A stretch of 64,000 nucleotides of DNA, taken from the NCBI GenBank assembly GCA_032164245.1, contig JAVMKO010000020.1:7901206-7965205 (forward strand), written 5' to 3'. The DNA is from Sternotherus odoratus (lineage: Eukaryota > Chordata > Testudines > Kinosternidae). Positions 59,046 to 64,000 of the stretch are shown here, piece by piece; position 1 is the first letter of the stretch, and each line of letters opens with the position of its first letter. The notes beneath the pieces were generated by a model. It did not search any database. It was given only the letters and a program-made list of their open reading frames with translations, and had not been told where the DNA came from. Made by a program: the position numbers and the translations under genes.

Positions 59046-60029
59046 CATGGTGCCTTAACTACAAGACCATCCATTCCCTTTAGTATTAAAAAGAGAGAGA
59101 GTACCACTTTCCATGGTATTTTTCCTATGATATCAAAGATTCAAGTGAAGAAGTAATAGCCATGAATATACTATAGGTGACCTGCTCTGTTTGCAGAAGA
59201 CCAAAGTGAGAATTACTGTGTGTAGTTAGTATGCAGAGATACAAAGCTCACAGAAACAAATGTGTAACATTTGCTATTTAGATTCAATAGAGCAGTTAAA
59301 ATCTGAGGGATGTGAAGAGGTTGGGATTTGTTTTTTGTTTTTGTTTCTTATGATTACTGAATCAATATTAATACATCCCCATCTCATTGGAAGTGGATGG
59401 CTTAGAGTTTCCCCTGTACATCAGGCTATAGCTTTGTTTCAGTAGGCGGCTATATTATTCATTTCTGTTCAGGTAAGCACTTCGATTTTTTTTTCTTTAC
59501 CCTCTCTCCTTGTGTTGATTGCTAATTAGGTGGATGCCAGACCTGCTTTGTTTCCTTTTAAAAGCATTTGCTTGGGACTATTTCATCATCCTTTGTGAAT
59601 CAAGCAACAGCGTGAATATCAAAGAGAGAGCTGTTAGAAGCTTTGCTTGCCACCTGTCTTCTTTCCAGTGAGTCAGTTCGGATTTTTCATTTCTAGTGCT
59701 GCATCCTTTTGATGTCTTAGCATCTGAAACATATCTCCCTCTCCCCCTCTTTTGGCCTCTCTTGTTACTTACTTATGAGACTCAGTTGATTACTTCAGGG
59801 AAGGTCCTTGAACCTGCCAGGTTTCTTTATGGGAATGATCCTTAGAAAAGGCAGTTGTTTTGGTGCTATCTATTTTTAAAGTGCTTGATAGATATCCCCT
59901 CCCCCCATCTTTTACAAGGCTATATTAAATGTTCAGCAAAAGATTTCCTACACCTTGAAAAGCTTCATCATGTTTTGTATCCAGATCTTGCTTTGGATAT
60001 TGAAAATGATCATTTTTATTTGCATTACA
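59046..60029. other. Non-coding, nothing recognised
   Basis: No gene-like frame or named repeat. Confidence 0.5.
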
Positions 60030-60150
60030 GTACCACCACGAGGGCCCAACTGAGACTAGGGGCCCCATTGCACTAAATGTTGTAGGTACAAATAGTGAGA
60101 GACAGTCCCTGTCCCCAAAGATCATACTACCTTAAGAGACAAGACATGCC
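60030..60150 (-). repeat. L2-like fragment
   Basis: GAGGGCCCAACTGAGACTAG, GGGCCCCATTGCACTAAATG, GAGACAGTCCCTGTCCCCAA, AGATCATACTACCTTAAGAG; reverse-strand L2/MIR3-type. Confidence 0.65.
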
Positions 60151-60165
60151 AAAGTATGATACTAC

Positions 60166-60717
60166 TGTGGCACCTCCTGCTGGCTGTCTTGGGAATTAGC
60201 TCTGTGCCTTCTTCAGGTGGTACCTCATCATCATCACTCCTGCGTTAGGACCCACGTCTCTCCAGGGACTGCAGCATCCTCTTCAGCGACACAGCCTTCC
60301 GGCCGTTCCACACCATGTGCTCCCGATTCTGGGGGACCTGAAGTCCACTGTTCAGCCACTTCCCTTAGTGGCTACTGCAGTGAATTGTCTGGCCATTTCC
60401 TGGGTGGTCCCAGCATTCTCTTGTCTTTGCCTCTCGACCTCTGCCGGCAAACCCCAGCAGCAAACGAGGAGCTGTGTCTCACTCCCGCAGTCCCTGCTAG
60501 CAGTACTGCTCTGTCTAGTATGCTGGCAGTTCTCTCCAGAGAGACAGTCCTTCCTGCCTGGGCTACCAACAGAGAACTGCCCTCCTCTGCCCTGCAGCTC
60601 CCTTTTTATATGAGCCTGATTGACTGCTCCCTTCAGTTGATTGGCTGCCTCCAGCGCAGCCTCCTTAGGGAAGCTTTTAACCCCTTTTCTACCGGTAAGG
60701 GGCAGCCGTTCCATCAC
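60166..60717 (-). mobile_element. LTR-like element, family A copy 2
   Basis: About 550 bases. On the minus strand it runs TGTGATGGAACGGCTGCCCC ... GGTGCCACA, so TG...CA. Promoter-like order on that strand: CCAAT (in GCAGCCAATCAAC, about 60636-60648), then 35-40 bases on CATATAAAAAGG (60601-60612). Shares CCAATC and GGTTAA...CTAGGGAGGCTGC-type blocks with 11437-11924. It sits exactly between an L2-like and a MIR-like remnant. No clean duplication. The 188-codon + strand frame is an artefact. Confidence 0.55.
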
Positions 60718-60862
60718 AGCAAGAAAAGGGATTATTGTCCTCATTTTATAGATGGGGAACCAAGGCATAGAGAGATTAAATGATTCACCTTAGGTCATAC
60801 AGGTTGTCTGTGGCAGAGCCAGGCATTGAATTCTCATCTCCTGAATTCCTCTATAGGGCTTT
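60718..60862 (-). repeat. MIR-like SINE
   Basis: ATTGTCCTCATTTTATAGAT, GGGGAACCAAGGCATAGAGA, TTAAATGATTCACCTTAGG, GGTTGTCTGTGGCAGAGCC. Confidence 0.8.
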
Positions 60863-62589
60863 GGTGCAGTCTAGTACTTAACCACAAGCCTTGTTCTTCC
60901 CTGTTGTATTCCTACAGAATACAGGCCTTCATCCTCCAATCTAATCCTCACAAAGGAACTCTGACAGACGTGCACAGCCCTTCTGAAAAGGACTCCAGAC
61001 TACAGCCGGGGTCACAACCCATTTAGCTAAAATTGCAGGATTGGGTAATAGTCACTGGAATTTAGGTGGGCTCTTTACTCAACCTAATTCACTAACGTCC
61101 AAATTTCCCGTACTTCCCTTTACGTCCCCATCCTTAACTTTCTCCCATATGCAAAAGTCACATCGAATTTAATAGAAAGTAGTTTTGTTTTCTGAGAGAA
61201 AGAGAGAGAGAGAAATCTGAGTGTGTGTACACACACACAGTTTGGACTACCCTATTGAATATAATCTCTTCCCCCATGTTTATAGGACAGGTGCCCTCCT
61301 GTCTGACATATTGGAATTAAATTGGGCTGATCAGTTGATCAATCTACCGGAGCGGAAAAGCATTTGCTGCTATCACTTGGGCTAGACTTCTCTAGCTGGG
61401 TGCAGTAGCAACTCACATCCTCTGTGGACCAGCACAGAGAGGAAAACACGGGAAGGGATTCTGCCCTAGAGGCACTGGGGACTCTGACCCATTTCAGAAA
61501 GACTGGGGGAAATTCGATCCAATTTGTCTTCTGCTCAGTTCAGTGTGCTATTCATGCTTATTATTTTAGCCGCGCTCCGGTTCCATCTCTGCCGTGAGGG
61601 ATGCGCTCAGAAAGCAGCTGATTTAGTGCCTTGGAGTCTTTCCAACAGACATTCCAGTAGGAGTCTCTGCAGGATTTCAGTCCTGGTGTCCATTCCTCTT
61701 TGAATAGCCCATTAGCCCAATATCCTAGGGACAACTTAGGGCTTAGACCTCTCCCTGACTCCCTTTAATTAATAAGCACAAGCATGTCTTTCACTGGCGC
61801 GCCACTGGTCACTGCCTGCCTTTGGCATAGAGCCAGGTCTCTCCCTCCACCGGCTGCACAGCCATTTCTTCAAATACCCAGCCAGCAGGCGGTTTGGTAG
61901 AATCCTCTTAATTAGCACACCCTGGTGGGAAGTGAAACATGCCAATTAAGAGATTTTCCTGATCCTCTGATGCTCAGAGGGATGCGGTGTGCCAGAGAGA
62001 GAGGCTTCCTTTTTGTGTGACTTGCTTTAAGGAAAAAGAAATAGGCGCACGGCAAAGTATTATTTTTAAAACATATCTATATGGTAAGATTGACTCATTT
62101 AGCAGCTATTACCGAACAGAGAAATAGCCCAGGGAGAACAAAGGTCCAGGCACAGTGGGAGGTTTATGTGCCCAATTCTGGAAGTTATTGACAACCTCCT
62201 GCCATGCGCTGAGTCCCCCATCAACTCCTATTAAAGTCAAGAGGTGTTGGGAGAACTCAGATGCTCACAGAGGGCACTCAGCACCTTTTGAAATAGGGCC
62301 AGATGTCAGCAAAACACAATTTGCGCTTCCGAATTGGCTTGTAGAGGCTTGTAGACACAACCAGATATTCCACTGAAGTGGAGCAAGGTAGAGGGCTGGA
62401 ATTTGATCTTAATTTCACCAGTGTAACAGTGGCTGTGGGACAGGAGAGCTCGCATGAAAAGTAATCCGGTCCTGATCGCTGTACATCTAGTTTGACAGTG
62501 TGAATCCAGCCCTGGTGGCTAGGGACTTATAGCTGCAGCACTATGTGCTGATAGGTGTTGGCTGTTCTTGGCTCGCCTCTCTTGGTCCA
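60863..62589. other. Non-coding, nothing recognised
   Basis: A short GA and GT/CA run is at 61196-61241. 62270-62300 carries weak dispersed-repeat wording. No gene-like frame. Confidence 0.5.
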
Positions 62590-62695
62590 GCTCTGCATTG
62601 TTCTTTGTTTGTACAGTGCCTACGACAATTGGGTCTTGGTCTGTGGCTGGGGCTCCTAGGTACTACTCGAGTACAGATAAATAATCGTTTCAGAA
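62590..62695 (+). repeat. L2/MIR3-like 3' tail
   Basis: TTTGTTTGTACAGTGCCTAC, GACAATTGGGTCTTGGTCTG, GGCTCCTAGGTACTACTCG, ending in ATAAATAAT. Confidence 0.7.
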
Positions 62696-64000
62696 ACCAC
62701 ATTGGTGCTTCAGCAGAGACCCCAGGAATTATAGACTGAGTTTTCCCCTCCCTCTTAGGATTGAAGTGCTCTGTGGAGAGGCTGGCACAGGACTAGATGA
62801 GGACTAGATGGGTGCTGGTTTATTACCTAGATTATAAATGTAGATAAATCTCTCTCGTGCCTCATTACAAACTGTCACAGCAGTGGCCAGCAGAGGTGGT
62901 GTCTGAGCTGAAATCCCTTTGATATAAGCAAGAGATCCCAAGTCCCACTTAAAACACATTCAACTGGTATATTTGTGGCTCAAGCATCCTTTAGACCTTG
63001 AGCTATTCCCGGGAAGAATTTCACCCTCTGCGAGGCTGGTGTAGTAACTGCCCAGTTCTGGATTGTAATCCCGAGATGACAAACAGCTAATGAAGAGTCT
63101 CCATTTGGTTAGGTGGTAGGATCCTTTGCTTTTGGAACAAGCATTCCATCTTCACTGTCTCTGCCTGAGCACTTGGCCACAGTGTTGTTGCACCATTATT
63201 TACTATTTCTTTTATAATGATGGTATTAGGTGGCACGAATGGGTATGATTAGTTATATTACATGCATTCAGTTTATTCTCATTATTATTTCATAAAATAC
63301 TAAAACTCATTACAGATAGAATAAGCCATCTGGTCCCTGTCACAGCTACTGTATATCATATACATACAGGGAGATTGCGTATTGATTTAGCCAAGTGTGA
63401 ACAAGTGTTACTAGGAAACCACGAAAGTATTCATAATACTTGTACATGCTATCACAGATCACATGCTGCTCTCAATTCTTAGCTAGGGAGCATTGACTTT
63501 TAACCAAGGATCCGATCTTAAAAGAAAAATTGAGTTGCTTTTCTATAACAGATTATGTCATTAGAGCATCCTGGTTTGGTTCCTGGTAGAGTGGTAGTCC
63601 TGAGGAAACAACTCTCAAGAAGCAACTTGTGAGACAGCTCAGACCTAAATCCAATGAGGCTGTGCCGGGACCAGGAGCATATACACTGTTGCTGCTACAA
63701 CAGGGAGCTAATGAACAGGTGTCACCCTACCTGCAATGCATCCTGCAATAAAGAGGAAGCAAGTGTAGCCAGAGGGAACCATCAGGTTGGTCTGTGTGTA
63801 GCAGCTTCAGTAACGAATTTTCCCCTTTGTTTGCTGCAGCTGAGACACAAGAAACATGCCACTACCCTCCCCTTCCTTTCTGGGAACTGAAGGGGAGTGG
63901 CAAGGCCCTCTGACAAAGCGTCCTCAAAGCTGGAATCACCTGGGCTCCCTTCCTTCGGATGAATCGGAAGGAGCCATCTGAGCACAGCAGATATCACATA
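62696..64000. other. Non-coding, nothing recognised
   Basis: No gene-like frame; the frames of 78 and 71 codons near 63654-63997 overlap on opposite strands without coding character. Confidence 0.5.

Noticed and set aside
60217..60783. 188-codon + strand frame
   Set aside because: It runs across an LTR-like element and into a MIR copy. A second frame of 138 codons covers the same bases on the other strand.

Overview
The window is nuclear DNA of a sauropsid, most likely a turtle. The evidence is the repeat content: CR1 LINEs of the kind ending in TTCTTATGTTCTTA (+ strand) or starting TCATAGAATCATAG (minus strand), MIR/L2-like elements, Penelope-like fragments, and many short hAT-type elements whose consensus forms I know from turtle genomes. 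There are no bacterial features, operons, rRNA genes, CRISPR arrays or intact tRNA genes.

There is one protein-coding gene, LRRTM4 (leucine-rich repeat transmembrane protein 4, a postsynaptic organiser), on the + strand. Its coding region is split. Exon 1 holds only ATGG (29282-29285), followed by a GTAAGT donor. After an intron of about 2.3 kb, exon 2 (31567-33119) carries the rest, giving a 518-residue protein: signal peptide, cysteine-capped LRR domain, one membrane span, and a cytoplasmic tail ending ECEV. The last codon and stop (GTATGA) also form a splice-donor sequence. This fits the known choice in LRRTM4 between a short isoform ending here and a long isoform that splices on to exons beyond this window.

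Layout. 1-28 kb: non-coding flank upstream of LRRTM4, with MIR/L2-like elements, CR1 copies (6.9-7.8, 22.4-23.0 kb), LTR-like elements (11.4-11.9, 18.4-18.8 kb), a Penelope-like fragment (11.0 kb) and hairpin (23.7 kb), tRNA-derived SINEs (13.6, 21.7 kb) and several MITEs. 28-33.2 kb: LRRTM4 5' region, exon 1, an intron rich in microsatellites, and exon 2. 33.2-64 kb: 3' UTR of the short form and/or the next intron, again repeat-rich, with minus-strand CR1 copies (44.3, 47.6 kb), a CR1-into-MITE nest, a dense cluster of four insertions at 53.8-55.4 kb, and LTR-like elements at 58 and 60 kb.

The most distinctive non-genic signal is a set of short Penelope-like insertions arranged as inverted (hairpin) dimers. 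Two have exact 13- and 15-bp target-site duplications, and some copies keep a hammerhead-ribozyme-like core. A second signal is a series of hAT-type MITEs with recognisable 8-bp duplications. Everything outside LRRTM4 looks like repeats or unique non-coding DNA. Repeat names are from memory of family consensus sequences; no database search was run, and edges given without a duplication are approximate.
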